Source: JBCDCU01 sp039180865 (GTDB lineage: Bacteria > Pseudomonadota > Alphaproteobacteria > Rhizobiales > JACESI01). From it: a stretch of DNA of 11,803 nucleotides. The notes beneath the pieces were generated by a model. That model was not told where the DNA came from. It saw only the letters and a program-made list of their open reading frames with translations, and searched no databases. The stretch lies in contig JBCDCZ010000132.1 in NCBI GenBank assembly GCA_039180865.1, forward strand, positions 1 to 11,803, in the 5' to 3' direction. A program made the position numbers and the translations under genes. Below are positions 1-6,249 of the stretch, in pieces. Within the stretch, counting starts at the first letter, position 1, and each line of letters begins with the position of its first letter.

Positions 1-193
1 CCGCCGAATGCTGAAAAAGATGAATGAGATCAACATTGCGATGGGACGCGTCGAGGAGGAGGGCGGAATCCTGAAACCGGTGAAAAAAGCCTGGCTTGGG
101 GCAAGGGCATTTGCCTGCTTCGCACGCGCTTACATGATCCCTTCCCAGAAAAACACGATCCCGGCGACAAGCCGGCTAAACCCGGTCTGGTAG
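1..193 (+). CDS. acsF: Aerobic Mg-protoporphyrin IX monomethyl ester oxidative cyclase, C-terminal fragment (partial at window start)
   Basis: An open frame runs in from the left edge (first complete codon at base 2) and stops with TAG at 191-193, giving 63 residues. They read as a protein end: a helical basic/acidic stretch (MNEINIAMGRVEEEGG), then a KKAWLGARAFACFARAYMIP segment, and a final ...PATSRLNPVW. To my recollection this matches the C-terminus of AcsF, the oxygen-dependent diiron cyclase that forms ring E of (bacterio)chlorophyll from Mg-protoporphyrin IX monomethyl ester. The diiron ligands would lie upstream, outside the window. Position supports the call, because acsF commonly sits directly before puhE and hemA in alphaproteobacterial photosynthesis clusters. 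The ATG at 8 is internal, not the start. If correct, the organism makes bacteriochlorophyll with an O2-using cyclase, as expected for an aerobic phototroph. The assignment rests on a short tail plus synteny. Confidence 0.72.
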   Translation, partial: RRMLKKMNEINIAMGRVEEEGGILKPVKKAWLGARAFACFARAYMIPSQKNTIPATSRLNPVW

Positions 194-209
194 GGAGACA
201 GCACCTGCA

Positions 210-1133
210 ATGACTGCATCCGCCGTGACCACTTATGTCGTGCCTGCCCTCTTCGCCATTGGCGTTTGGTGGTTTGCGACTGGTTACATTCTCTGGCTCG
301 GACGAAGGCCTGCAAATTCACACGTCGCTGGTATGATCAGCGCGACGTTGGCTGCCCTTGGTGGATTTGCGGTCCTCGCCCTTACAGCCAATTCTAAGGA
401 TGCGGTAGCCACCTATGCCGCCTTCACTGCGGCTATCGCAATCTGGGGCTGGCACGAACTTAGTTTCATTTACGGCTTCGTCACAGGGCCGCGCCGAGCG
501 CCCTGCCCGCGAGATGCCCGGGGAATCAAGCGCTTCAGCCTGGCCATCCAGACGATGCTTTACCATGAGTTTGCAATTCTTGTTGCCGGCCTTCTCATTT
601 TCGCGGTCTCGCTGCTCGGCGACAATCAGGTCGGCCTGATCACCTATCTCATTCTTTGGTCAATGCGCATAAGCGCGAAACTCAATCTTTATTTTGGCGT
701 GCCCAATATGGCGGTTGAAATGATGCCGCTGCGTCTTTCCTATCTGGCGAGCTATTTCAACACCGTTCGGATCAGTGCGTTCTTCCCGGTCTCTGTCACC
801 CTTGCGACCCTGGTGCTCACCGGCGCCATCTACGCGATAGCCACGGGTATGACCGAAAGCGGGCCGATTTCTACGACTGCCGCCGTTTTATGCACAACGC
901 TTTTGGCACTCGCAGTCTTTGAACACTGGGTTCTCATTCTGCCGTTCAATGAGATGAAACTCTGGGGTCGTTTCCTGGGTCAGGACACCTCGAAACCAGT
1001 TGCAACTCTGCTCAGTAAGACTGTTTCTGTCGACACAGGCGTTGCCCGCGACGCATCTGACCCAACGGCAACCGACTTTGATACGACCCGCCAGACCAGT
1101 CTTTCCACACCGGTTAAGGGAGCGACGGTTTGA
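210..1133 (+). CDS. puhE: Photosynthetic complex assembly protein PuhE (DUF3623 family), polytopic membrane protein
   Basis: This 307-residue protein has about seven hydrophobic segments, near residues 8-31, 42-60, 68-92, 120-137, 142-162, 190-212 and 222-245. Family-like motifs are GWHELSFIYGF (80-90, second half of TM3) and YHEFAIL (118-124, start of TM4). PuhE is an inner-membrane protein encoded at the end of the puh operon and linked in Rhodobacter to assembly of the RC-LH1 core and to modulating bacteriochlorophyll production; its biochemical activity is not settled. The start at 210 lies 16 bases after the acsF stop and is preceded by GGGAG at 194-198, a somewhat distant ribosome binding site. 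After about residue 255 comes a Ser/Thr/Asp-rich, probably disordered tail of some 50 residues, which looks long for the family. It is followed by hemA on the same strand, so acsF-puhE-hemA-crtA is likely one transcription unit. Confidence 0.88.
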   Translation: MTASAVTTYVVPALFAIGVWWFATGYILWLGRRPANSHVAGMISATLAALGGFAVLALTANSKDAVATYAAFTAAIAIWGWHELSFIYGFVTGPRRAPCPRDARGIKRFSLAIQTMLYHEFAILVAGLLIFAVSLLGDNQVGLITYLILWSMRISAKLNLYFGVPNMAVEMMPLRLSYLASYFNTVRISAFFPVSVTLATLVLTGAIYAIATGMTESGPISTTAAVLCTTLLALAVFEHWVLILPFNEMKLWGRFLGQDTSKPVATLLSKTVSVDTGVARDASDPTATDFDTTRQTSLSTPVKGATV

Positions 1134-1247
1134 TGGTCTGCGGCAATTTGGACGAAAGAGTCCTGAAAAGAAATGAGGAGAAGGGTTTGCAGATTTCGCA
1201 AGCCGTACTATGTGGAGCGCAGCTCCTGAGTTTAAGGGGACTATGGA

Positions 1248-2462
1248 ATGGATTTTGAGGCGTTTTTCAAAAGTCAGCTCGACAATCTGCGTGACGAGGG
1301 CAACTACCGCGTTTTTGCGGAGCTTTCCCGGCATAAGGGCGGGTTCCCAAAGGCAACGCGATATACCGAAAACGGGACCCAGGAGGTCACCGTGTGGTGT
1401 TCCAATGATTATCTCGGCATGGGTCAGCATCCGAAAGTCATCGCTGCCATGCACGAAGCCATCGATGATTGCGGCGCAGGCGCGGGCGGCACCCGCAACA
1501 TTTCGGGAACCAATCACAACCATGTTCTTCTCGAACGCGAACTTGCCGATCTTCATGGCAAGGAAGCGGCTCTTCTCTTTACATCGGGATATGTCTCGAA
1601 CTGGGCAGCACTCTCAACGCTTGGAACACGTCTGCCGAATTGCACGATCTATTCGGACGCCCTCAATCACGCGTCCATGATCGAGGGAATGCGGCATTCG
1701 AAAGCGAACCGGAAAATCTGGAAGCACAATTCGCCGGAAGACCTTGATCGTCTCCTAAGCGAAGCCGAACCTGGCACGACCAAACTTGTTGCGTTTGAAT
1801 CAGTCTATTCCATGGATGGCGACATCGCGCCGATAGCTGAAATCTGCGATGTCGCCGATAAGCATGGCGCAATGACCTATCTCGATGAAGTGCACGCCGT
1901 CGGGCTTTATGGTCCGCGCGGCGGCGGTATCGCCGAGCGTGAAGGTCTTATGGATCGCATAACCGTCATCGAAGGAACGCTTGGCAAAGCCTATGGCGTA
2001 ATGGGTGGCTATATTACCGGCTCTGAGGCGCTGTGCGACTTTGTGCGCAGCTTTGCTTCCGGTTTCATTTTTACGACGGCCATCCCGCCATCGCTCGCCG
2101 CCGGCGCTCTTGCAAGCATTTGCCATCTAAAACAGAGCGAGATCGAGCGCTATCGCCACCAGGAACGCGTAGCCCGCCTGCGCGCCGGTCTCGACCGCCT
2201 CGGCATTCCGCACTTGCCGAACCCGAGCCACATCGTTCCGGTAATGGTGAAGGATCCCGTGAAGTGCAAATGGCTGAGCGATCTTCTTCTTGATCACTAC
2301 GGGATCTACGTCCAGCCGATCAATTACCCGACGGTTCCAAAGGGCACCGAACGGCTGCGCTTCACCCCGTCACCGCTTCACACGGATGTGGACATTGATC
2401 ACCTGATCCAGGCGCTTCATGAGCTCTGGTCACAATGTGCACTGGCCCGCGCCGTCGCATAG
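1248..2462 (+). CDS. hemA: 5-aminolevulinate synthase
   Basis: This 404-residue protein matches the alphaproteobacterial (C4 pathway) ALA synthase, a pyridoxal-phosphate enzyme that condenses succinyl-CoA and glycine to 5-aminolevulinate in the cytosol. The sequence shows the N-terminal WCSNDYLGMGQHP block (50-62), the glycine-rich GAGAGGTRNISGTNHNH block (76-92), YLDEVHAVGLYGPRGGG (211-227; D213 is the expected PLP-nitrogen contact) and EGTLGKAYGVMGGYI (242-256), where K247 is the Schiff-base lysine. Length is normal. The start at 1248 is chosen because AAGGGGA lies 7 bases upstream; the ATG at 1243 is in another frame. It follows puhE by 114 bases and precedes crtA by 44. A hemA inside the photosynthesis cluster can raise tetrapyrrole supply for pigment synthesis; many such bacteria carry a second ALA synthase elsewhere, which cannot be judged here. 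Confidence 0.97.
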   Translation: MDFEAFFKSQLDNLRDEGNYRVFAELSRHKGGFPKATRYTENGTQEVTVWCSNDYLGMGQHPKVIAAMHEAIDDCGAGAGGTRNISGTNHNHVLLERELADLHGKEAALLFTSGYVSNWAALSTLGTRLPNCTIYSDALNHASMIEGMRHSKANRKIWKHNSPEDLDRLLSEAEPGTTKLVAFESVYSMDGDIAPIAEICDVADKHGAMTYLDEVHAVGLYGPRGGGIAEREGLMDRITVIEGTLGKAYGVMGGYITGSEALCDFVRSFASGFIFTTAIPPSLAAGALASICHLKQSEIERYRHQERVARLRAGLDRLGIPHLPNPSHIVPVMVKDPVKCKWLSDLLLDHYGIYVQPINYPTVPKGTERLRFTPSPLHTDVDIDHLIQALHELWSQCALARAVA

Positions 2463-2506
2463 ACAGCCTTCAATGATGCGTATGAACAACGCAGAGGAAG
2501 GAATAT

Positions 2507-3241
2507 ATGCAGACGGTTATACTCTCTGTTTTCCGCTTTGAAGGCCTTGCAAACAAGCTCTGGGCCTTCAGCCAAATGCAGTTTGCCCATGCTGGCATGC
2601 GTAAAATCGACGGGCTTCAGTTTTATAAATTGTTCGGCAGCGGATCGGGAGAGAGCTTTACCCCGGTTCCGAATTTCGGTGTCTATGCCGTCATGGCGGC
2701 CTTTCCCTCGCTAGAGGAGGCGCAAAAGGCGCTCACCGATGCACCGGTCATGCAACGTTATTTCAAACGGTCTTCGGAAGCGCTCACCGTCTATCTTTCC
2801 ACGTTTCACACAACCGGATCGTGGGACGGTAAAAAACCGTTCGAGGTCGACGAGAATCTCCGCAAACGACCTTCGCCGGAACCGATTGGCATTCTGACAC
2901 GGGCATCAATTCGCAAACGGCGGCTCCTCGAGTTCTGGCGGAGCGTGCCGGAAATCAGCGACGACACGATCCGCGAAGACGGCCTTCTCTTCAAGCTTGG
3001 GATCGGTGAGATCCCCTGGCTCCACCAGGTGACATTTTCCGTTTGGTGCGACCGAGCCGCGATGATGCGCTTTGCCTATCAGAACACCGCGCATGCCAAA
3101 GCCGCAAAGGCCGCCCATGAGCGAGACTGGTTTTCAGAAGACCTTTTCGCCCGCTTTCATGTGATCGCAGCGGAAGGATCCTGGAAGGGCGAAGAGGCCC
3201 ATAGGCTCATCACCCACAAGACGGAACTCACAACCGCATGA
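2507..3241 (+). CDS. crtA: Spheroidene monooxygenase (carotenoid 2-ketolase)
   Basis: This 244-residue protein has the CrtA pattern: an N-terminal QTVILSVFRFEGLANKLWAF block, FAHAGMRKIDGLQFYKLFGSGSGESFTPVPNFGVYAVMAAF (27-67), LTVYLSTFHTTGSWDGKKPF (about 93-112), and a C-terminal half with GILTRASIR...FWRSVPEIS and EIPWLHQVTFSVW. CrtA is a heme-containing oxygenase that uses O2 to place a keto group on spheroidene, giving spheroidenone (or ketolated spirilloxanthin-series products). The ATG at 2507 has GAGGAAGG about 5 bases upstream, a strong ribosome binding site. It lies 44 bases after hemA on the same strand and converges on pufM. No TGT-N12-ACA site was found just upstream, so it is probably co-transcribed with hemA. 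The gene predicts oxygen-dependent ketocarotenoid accumulation, typical of aerobic phototrophs in the spheroidene group. Confidence 0.93.
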   Translation: MQTVILSVFRFEGLANKLWAFSQMQFAHAGMRKIDGLQFYKLFGSGSGESFTPVPNFGVYAVMAAFPSLEEAQKALTDAPVMQRYFKRSSEALTVYLSTFHTTGSWDGKKPFEVDENLRKRPSPEPIGILTRASIRKRRLLEFWRSVPEISDDTIREDGLLFKLGIGEIPWLHQVTFSVWCDRAAMMRFAYQNTAHAKAAKAAHERDWFSEDLFARFHVIAAEGSWKGEEAHRLITHKTELTTA

Positions 3242-3438
3242 CTGTTCCCTATCGAAGGCTGCCCCCCGGCCTCCGTGTATTTTCCAACGAAAGCAAGTCC
3301 TCACCCAAAGAGGGCTAACGCGCGAATAGCGGATGAGTCGCTGTTCCAACCGATACGCACTGGTAGAGTCTGCGAACCCGAACTTCATGTTATTTCACGC
3401 TAAAAGAGTATAAAACCGATTCATCGCCGCAAGGCCGC

Positions 3439-3493
3439 TCGGATTCAATGGAAGTTTTTGATCTGAAGAATCCGAATTCGGATCATCAAAAAC
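3439..3493. repeat. Compound inverted repeat / possible crtA-side terminator or attenuator-like structure
   Basis: A perfect 14-base palindrome, ATCCGAATTCGGAT (3470-3483), lies inside an outer inverted repeat, GTTTTTGAT (3454-3462) with ATCAAAAAC (3485-3493). A further arm, TCGGATTC (3439-3446), is the exact complement of GAATCCGA (3468-3475), so two mutually exclusive hairpins are possible. On the + strand the outer arms can form a stem of T and A runs enclosing the palindrome. The element sits about 200-250 bases beyond crtA and could end or stabilise that transcript, but it has no clean GC stem followed by a T run. Function is inferred; the symmetry is directly visible. Confidence 0.5.
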
Positions 3494-3719
3494 CATCCCA
3501 AGCCTTTCTTTTGACTCAGAAATACCACTTCAAGTTAAAGTGCGGCTCCAGCCATCCAAACCTCGCAAACCACAACAAACCGCTTAAAGCTTGATATCGG
3601 CCAGTCCGGCCTCTGCTTCATCCTTCACCAGAAGCCTAAGACCGGATTCTGTCCGAAAGAGACGCTCCGCCCCGTCCGTCACAGGGTTTAAATGGCCTGT
3701 GCCGCGTTTCCGTAAGAAC

Positions 3720-3751
3720 AAAAAAATCCCCGTGGAACAAGCCACGGGGAT
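3720..3751 (-). terminator. Rho-independent terminator of the puf operon
   Basis: On the - strand, downstream of pufM, the sequence forms a perfect 10-bp stem, ATCCCCGTGG with CCACGGGGAT (3726-3735 and 3742-3751), closing a 6-base loop. It is followed at once by seven T residues (+ strand A run 3720-3726). The GC-rich stem plus T run is a textbook intrinsic terminator about 40 bases after the pufM stop. It would end the long crtF/bchC-to-pufM transcript and protect the 3' end of puf mRNA. Confidence 0.92.
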
Positions 3752-3792
3752 GAGGTGTGTGCTGTACGTTTTCTACTGTGTCGGCATCGCGT

Positions 3793-4710
3793 CTAGCCTG
3801 GCGCAAGGCCGTGTTTGATACCCCAACCGAACCAGTCATCCACGACCGTCCCGGTGAGAAGGATACCGATGCCGCCGGTGATTGTGGTCAGACACGCGAA
3901 CCACCACGCCCAGCGGTGAATGGATTCCATGGTCGCATTGAAACCCATCGTCCAGCGCCAGAAGAGTGCTGCCCGTTCCGAAGCCGTTCCCCGATCGGTA
4001 ATCTGTTCGATCTCCCGCTCACCACCATACTTACCGACAGCCAGGATGGTTGCACCATGCATGGCGAACAGAAGTGCCGAGCCGTAGAGGAAGGCGATCG
4101 AGAGTGCATGGAACGGATTGTAGAACAGGTTGCCATAATTGAGCGAGAAGTTGTTCGTCCAATCCAGGTGACTGAAGATACCGTATGGCACCGCCTCCGA
4201 CCAGTCGCCCATCATGATCGGCCGGATCAGACCAAGCACAAGGAAGAGCCAGATTGCGGACAGGAAAGCGAGCGGGACATGCATCCCAAGTCCGAGTGCC
4301 CGGGCTCTGGAAAACGTCCGGAGCCACCAGGTCATCACCGAGATCAACAACAGGAGGCTCACGATCTGATGCATGCCACCCTCATAAAGCGGTGCCAGAC
4401 CAAGTCCGTATTCTGCTGCCGGCGGCTCCAACGAAAGCCAGAATAGATCCCGGAAAAAGAGCGATAGATTGAAATCTACCTGTACTAGGTAATTAAACCC
4501 AATCAGAACGAACGCGGCGACACCGGTCAAGACCGACGCGACACCCGCATAGCCAAGATAAAGAGGTCCGAGCTGTGCGTTTCCGAATTTGCCAATCCAG
4601 TAAGAGAAGAATGGCTTGCCTTCTCGGTGTTCGCCGACGGGAAGTTCAATCCCCATTTCCGGTTCGGCGCGCAGCTGGATATTCGTAAAGATGTTTTGAT
4701 ATTCACGCAT
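3793..4710 (-). CDS. pufM: Photosynthetic reaction centre M subunit
   Basis: This 305-residue polytopic membrane protein is one of the two core polypeptides holding the bacteriochlorophyll special pair, bacteriopheophytins, quinones and non-heme iron. It begins MREYQNIFTNIQ, close to the canonical MAEYQNIF start. Conserved positions are intact: H201 (special-pair ligand, Rhodobacter M202), Y209 (M210), H218 and H265 (iron ligands, M219 and M266), E233 (iron ligand, M234) and the ERAALFWRWTMGFNATMESIHRW block. Five transmembrane helices are expected and hydrophobic stretches fit. The start at 4710 has AGGAG about 8 bases upstream and lies 15 bases after the pufL stop. The protein ends ...GIKHGLAPG, without a long tail. 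It is the last gene of the operon; a strong terminator follows and no pufX or pufC is adjacent. Confidence 0.98.
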   Translation of the reverse strand: MREYQNIFTNIQLRAEPEMGIELPVGEHREGKPFFSYWIGKFGNAQLGPLYLGYAGVASVLTGVAAFVLIGFNYLVQVDFNLSLFFRDLFWLSLEPPAAEYGLGLAPLYEGGMHQIVSLLLLISVMTWWLRTFSRARALGLGMHVPLAFLSAIWLFLVLGLIRPIMMGDWSEAVPYGIFSHLDWTNNFSLNYGNLFYNPFHALSIAFLYGSALLFAMHGATILAVGKYGGEREIEQITDRGTASERAALFWRWTMGFNATMESIHRWAWWFACLTTITGGIGILLTGTVVDDWFGWGIKHGLAPG

Positions 4711-4725
4711 GATCCATTCTCCTGA

Positions 4726-5583
4726 TTAGTCGGCTAACGGCCATATCGGCAATTCGCGGTACCATTCCCACCAATCTGCCCATGGTTGTTCAGGCCAAAG
4801 CGGACCGGATATCACGATGCATATGGCACTCCAGATACCTGCATTCAGCGCGAGGAACAGACCAAGCCTGTGAATGCCGAGGGTTCCAACGGAATAGCCG
4901 ATGAGATCGCGGAAATAGGTATCTTCGTATTCAGGAGATTTCACCACATCATCGTCACCCGGATTGGTCGCGGACAAGACAAGCGATCCATGAAGAGCAA
5001 GCGCCAGGCACGTCGTAAAGAAGAACGTGATCGCGATCATATGTGCCGGATTGTAGTGGAAGTTCCCGTAGGAATACCCGACGTTGGACACCCAATCGAG
5101 GTGGGTAAAGATCCCATAAGGAAACGCGTGGCTCCAGGCCCCCATGAGAACCGGCCTGATCACATTGAGCGTTACAAAGGCACCAACGGCGATCGAGAAG
5201 GCAAACGGAACGTGATAGCCCATGCCGAGCTTGCGGCAGATTTCAACTTCCCTGAGCGCCCAGGAACCAAAAGCGCCGAGCGCGCATATGGTTATGATTT
5301 GCCAAAGACCGCCCTCCTTCAACGGCGCAAAGGCAAGACCGAGTTCTTCGGCTGGCGGATCGATCGAGATCTGCCAGATAATAAAGGTTGCGCCACCAAC
5401 CTCACCATTCGGACCAATGGCTGCGCCGTAAATAATGAGGAGCGTGCCGAGGACCGAGAAAAAGATCGTCGTGAGCCCGAAAACTCCGACGTAGAACGGG
5501 CCTGCCCAAAAATCGAACAGGTCACCGCCGATTAGTGTGCCGCCGCGGACACGATATTTTCGTTCGAAACTGAGCAATGCCAT
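4726..5583 (-). CDS. pufL: Photosynthetic reaction centre L subunit
   Basis: This 285-residue protein starts MALLSFERKYRVRGGTL, the classic L subunit N-terminus. Key residues are present with an offset of 8 from mature Rhodobacter numbering: H161 (L153, accessory BChl), H176 (L168), H181 (L173, special-pair ligand), H198 and H238 (iron ligands L190 and L230), and E220, D221 and S231 (L212, L213 and L223, the proton path to QB). Most of the offset comes from a slightly longer periplasmic segment after helix A (around residues 52-75), seen in many non-Rhodobacter purple bacteria. All cofactor ligands are intact, so the protein should be functional. The start at 5583 is preceded by AGGAGG. It lies 112 bases downstream of pufA, across a stable hairpin, and 15 bases upstream of pufM. 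Confidence 0.98.
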   Translation of the reverse strand: MALLSFERKYRVRGGTLIGGDLFDFWAGPFYVGVFGLTTIFFSVLGTLLIIYGAAIGPNGEVGGATFIIWQISIDPPAEELGLAFAPLKEGGLWQIITICALGAFGSWALREVEICRKLGMGYHVPFAFSIAVGAFVTLNVIRPVLMGAWSHAFPYGIFTHLDWVSNVGYSYGNFHYNPAHMIAITFFFTTCLALALHGSLVLSATNPGDDDVVKSPEYEDTYFRDLIGYSVGTLGIHRLGLFLALNAGIWSAICIVISGPLWPEQPWADWWEWYRELPIWPLAD

Positions 5584-5609
5584 AAGACTTGCCTCCTGCG
5601 ATGCGTTCC

Positions 5610-5624
5610 CGTCCGTACCGGACG
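5610..5624 (-). ncRNA. Small second hairpin upstream of pufL
   Basis: CGTCCG (5610-5615) and CGGACG (5619-5624) form a perfect 6-bp stem with a 3-base loop, between the large pufA-pufL hairpin and the pufL ribosome binding site. It could add to transcript stabilisation or modulate pufL translation. It is an RNA element seen only as inverted symmetry. Confidence 0.45.
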
Positions 5625-5643
5625 AGCGAAATGACCTTGTTGG

Positions 5644-5678
5644 CAGAGGCCGGCGCCCATTCGGGTTGCCGCCCTCTG
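5644..5678 (-). ncRNA. Intercistronic mRNA hairpin between pufA and pufL
   Basis: In the 112-base gap after pufA, CAGAGG (5644-5649) pairs with CCTCTG (5673-5678). Inside this, CGGC pairs with GCCG and CCC with GGG around an ATTC loop, giving a long, GC-rich, slightly bulged stem. In Rhodobacter a hairpin at this position blocks 3' exonuclease decay and gives pufBA mRNA a much longer life than pufLM, setting the high LH1-to-reaction-centre ratio. The same role is inferred here from position and stability. No T run follows, so it is not a classical terminator. Type is given as ncRNA only because it is an RNA structural element. Confidence 0.72.
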
Positions 5679-5695
5679 TCGTTTCATGTCAGGCG

Positions 5696-5881
5696 TCAGC
5701 CGAGTTTCGTATCCTCGATCTGAAGTTCGATTTGCCCCGTCGTGATGGGGTTGCCTTCGAACCAGTTGTAGCGGTCGGTGCTGAGCAGGACGAAGTGAAT
5801 CATCGCTGCCAGAGAGAACAGGAAAATTCCCTGTACAACCAGCACTTTGCGCGGATCGAAGACCATCCAGATTCTCCACAT
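5696..5881 (-). CDS. pufA: Light-harvesting LH1 alpha polypeptide
   Basis: This 61-residue single-span antenna protein starts MWRIWMVFDPRKVLVVQG, continues into a hydrophobic helix with H29 (AAMIHF), the axial ligand to B870 bacteriochlorophyll, and then LLSTDRYNWFEG, where W40 is in the region that hydrogen-bonds the pigment acetyl group. The pattern is strikingly like the Rhodospirillum rubrum LH1 alpha chain (MWRIW..FDPR...IHF.LLST.R.NW.EG). The C-terminal tail (about residues 44-61) is polar and may be partly processed. The start at 5881 has AAGGAGACC upstream and lies 12 bases after the pufB stop. It pairs with PufB to form the ring around the reaction centre. Confidence 0.97.
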   Translation of the reverse strand: MWRIWMVFDPRKVLVVQGIFLFSLAAMIHFVLLSTDRYNWFEGNPITTGQIELQIEDTKLG

Positions 5882-5893
5882 GTTATGGTCTCC

Positions 5894-6106
5894 TTATACA
5901 AGCATGGGCAGCACGGATGCTGCTGTTTGCGTCACGCCTTCGAGAGAGGCAAAGCCCTCGGGCCCGGCGAACCAAGGGCGCCATATGTAAACAAGGAGAT
6001 GAGCAATCACGGCAACAACCGTGAAAATCATGAACCCTTGAATGTAGAAGTTGTGGAACTCCTGGGCTTCCCCTTCAGTGAGGCCCGAGAGCGATTTGGT
6101 AGACAT
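5894..6106 (-). CDS. pufB: Light-harvesting LH1 beta polypeptide with C-terminal extension
   Basis: This 70-residue antenna protein carries the LH1 beta signature: N-terminal LSGLTEGEAQEFHNFY, one transmembrane helix, and AHLLVYIWRPWF, with H36 as the bacteriochlorophyll ligand and W42/W45 near the pigment. Rhodobacter PufB ends right after the WRPWF motif (F46 here). This protein continues for 24 more residues (GPEGFASLEG...), as in the Rhodospirillum rubrum precursor, whose C-terminal part is removed in the mature protein. The extension is in frame to a TAA stop and is clearly coding. The start at 6106 is preceded by a strong AGGAGG. pufA follows after 12 bases. Confidence 0.96.
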   Translation of the reverse strand: MSTKSLSGLTEGEAQEFHNFYIQGFMIFTVVAVIAHLLVYIWRPWFAGPEGFASLEGVTQTAASVLPMLV

Positions 6107-6249
6107 AGCTAACCTCCTACGTTAATTGCCTTTCGGCCGAGTACCGCGTTAAGACCTCGCGGCAAGGCTTGATGCAGGTTTGGACGCTGCACCATTCCCG
6201 CCCACCCGGATCGGGCAGACGAAAACCGTTGAAAATAAACGCGTACCGC
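6107..6249 (-). other. pufQ-pufB intercistronic leader with a small hairpin
   Basis: This gap of 143 bases holds no supported gene. Transcribed on the - strand, it starts with a U-rich stretch just after the pufQ stop (GCGTTTATTTTC, about 6231-6242) and contains a hairpin, CCGCG (6144-6148) with CGCGG (6158-6162), before the pufB ribosome binding site. In Rhodobacter the equivalent stretch is where RNase E cuts the puf primary transcript. The U-rich site could play this part, but that is inference from position and composition. Confidence 0.4.

Larger units (their letters stand above)
3242..3792. other. Convergent intergenic region between crtA and pufM
   Basis: About 550 bases separate the stop codons of crtA (+) and pufM (-). 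No convincing gene is visible. In particular, no - strand frame after pufM has the transmembrane segment of PufX or the CxxCH heme motifs of a PufC tetraheme cytochrome. The stretch contains a compound inverted repeat (3439-3493), an intrinsic terminator facing pufM (3720-3751) and a weak short frame on the - strand (3584-about 3742). The rest is unremarkable and more AT-rich than the genes, especially 3390-3590. Confidence 0.7.

Noticed and set aside
1023..1038. TGT...ACA spacing resembling a PpsR site near the end of puhE (hemA promoter candidate)
   Set aside because: The spacer is 10 bases, not 12, and it lies within coding sequence; it does not meet the consensus.
1173..1229. 18-codon frame (MRRRVCRFRKPYYVERSS) between puhE and hemA, a possible leader peptide
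   Set aside because: No clear ribosome binding site, no attenuator-type hairpin and no run of regulatory codons; likely chance.
888..1556. 222-residue - strand frame opposite the end of puhE and start of hemA
   Set aside because: It crosses two well-supported genes on the other strand and has no family-like motif; it is a shadow of their codon use.
3591..3818. 75-residue + strand frame downstream of crtA
   Set aside because: It runs through the puf terminator, lacks a ribosome binding site and has a Ser/Arg-rich random composition.
4786..5535. 249-residue + strand frame opposite pufL
   Set aside because: Rich in charged residues with no domain pattern, entirely antisense to an intact pufL; a by-product of conserved codons.
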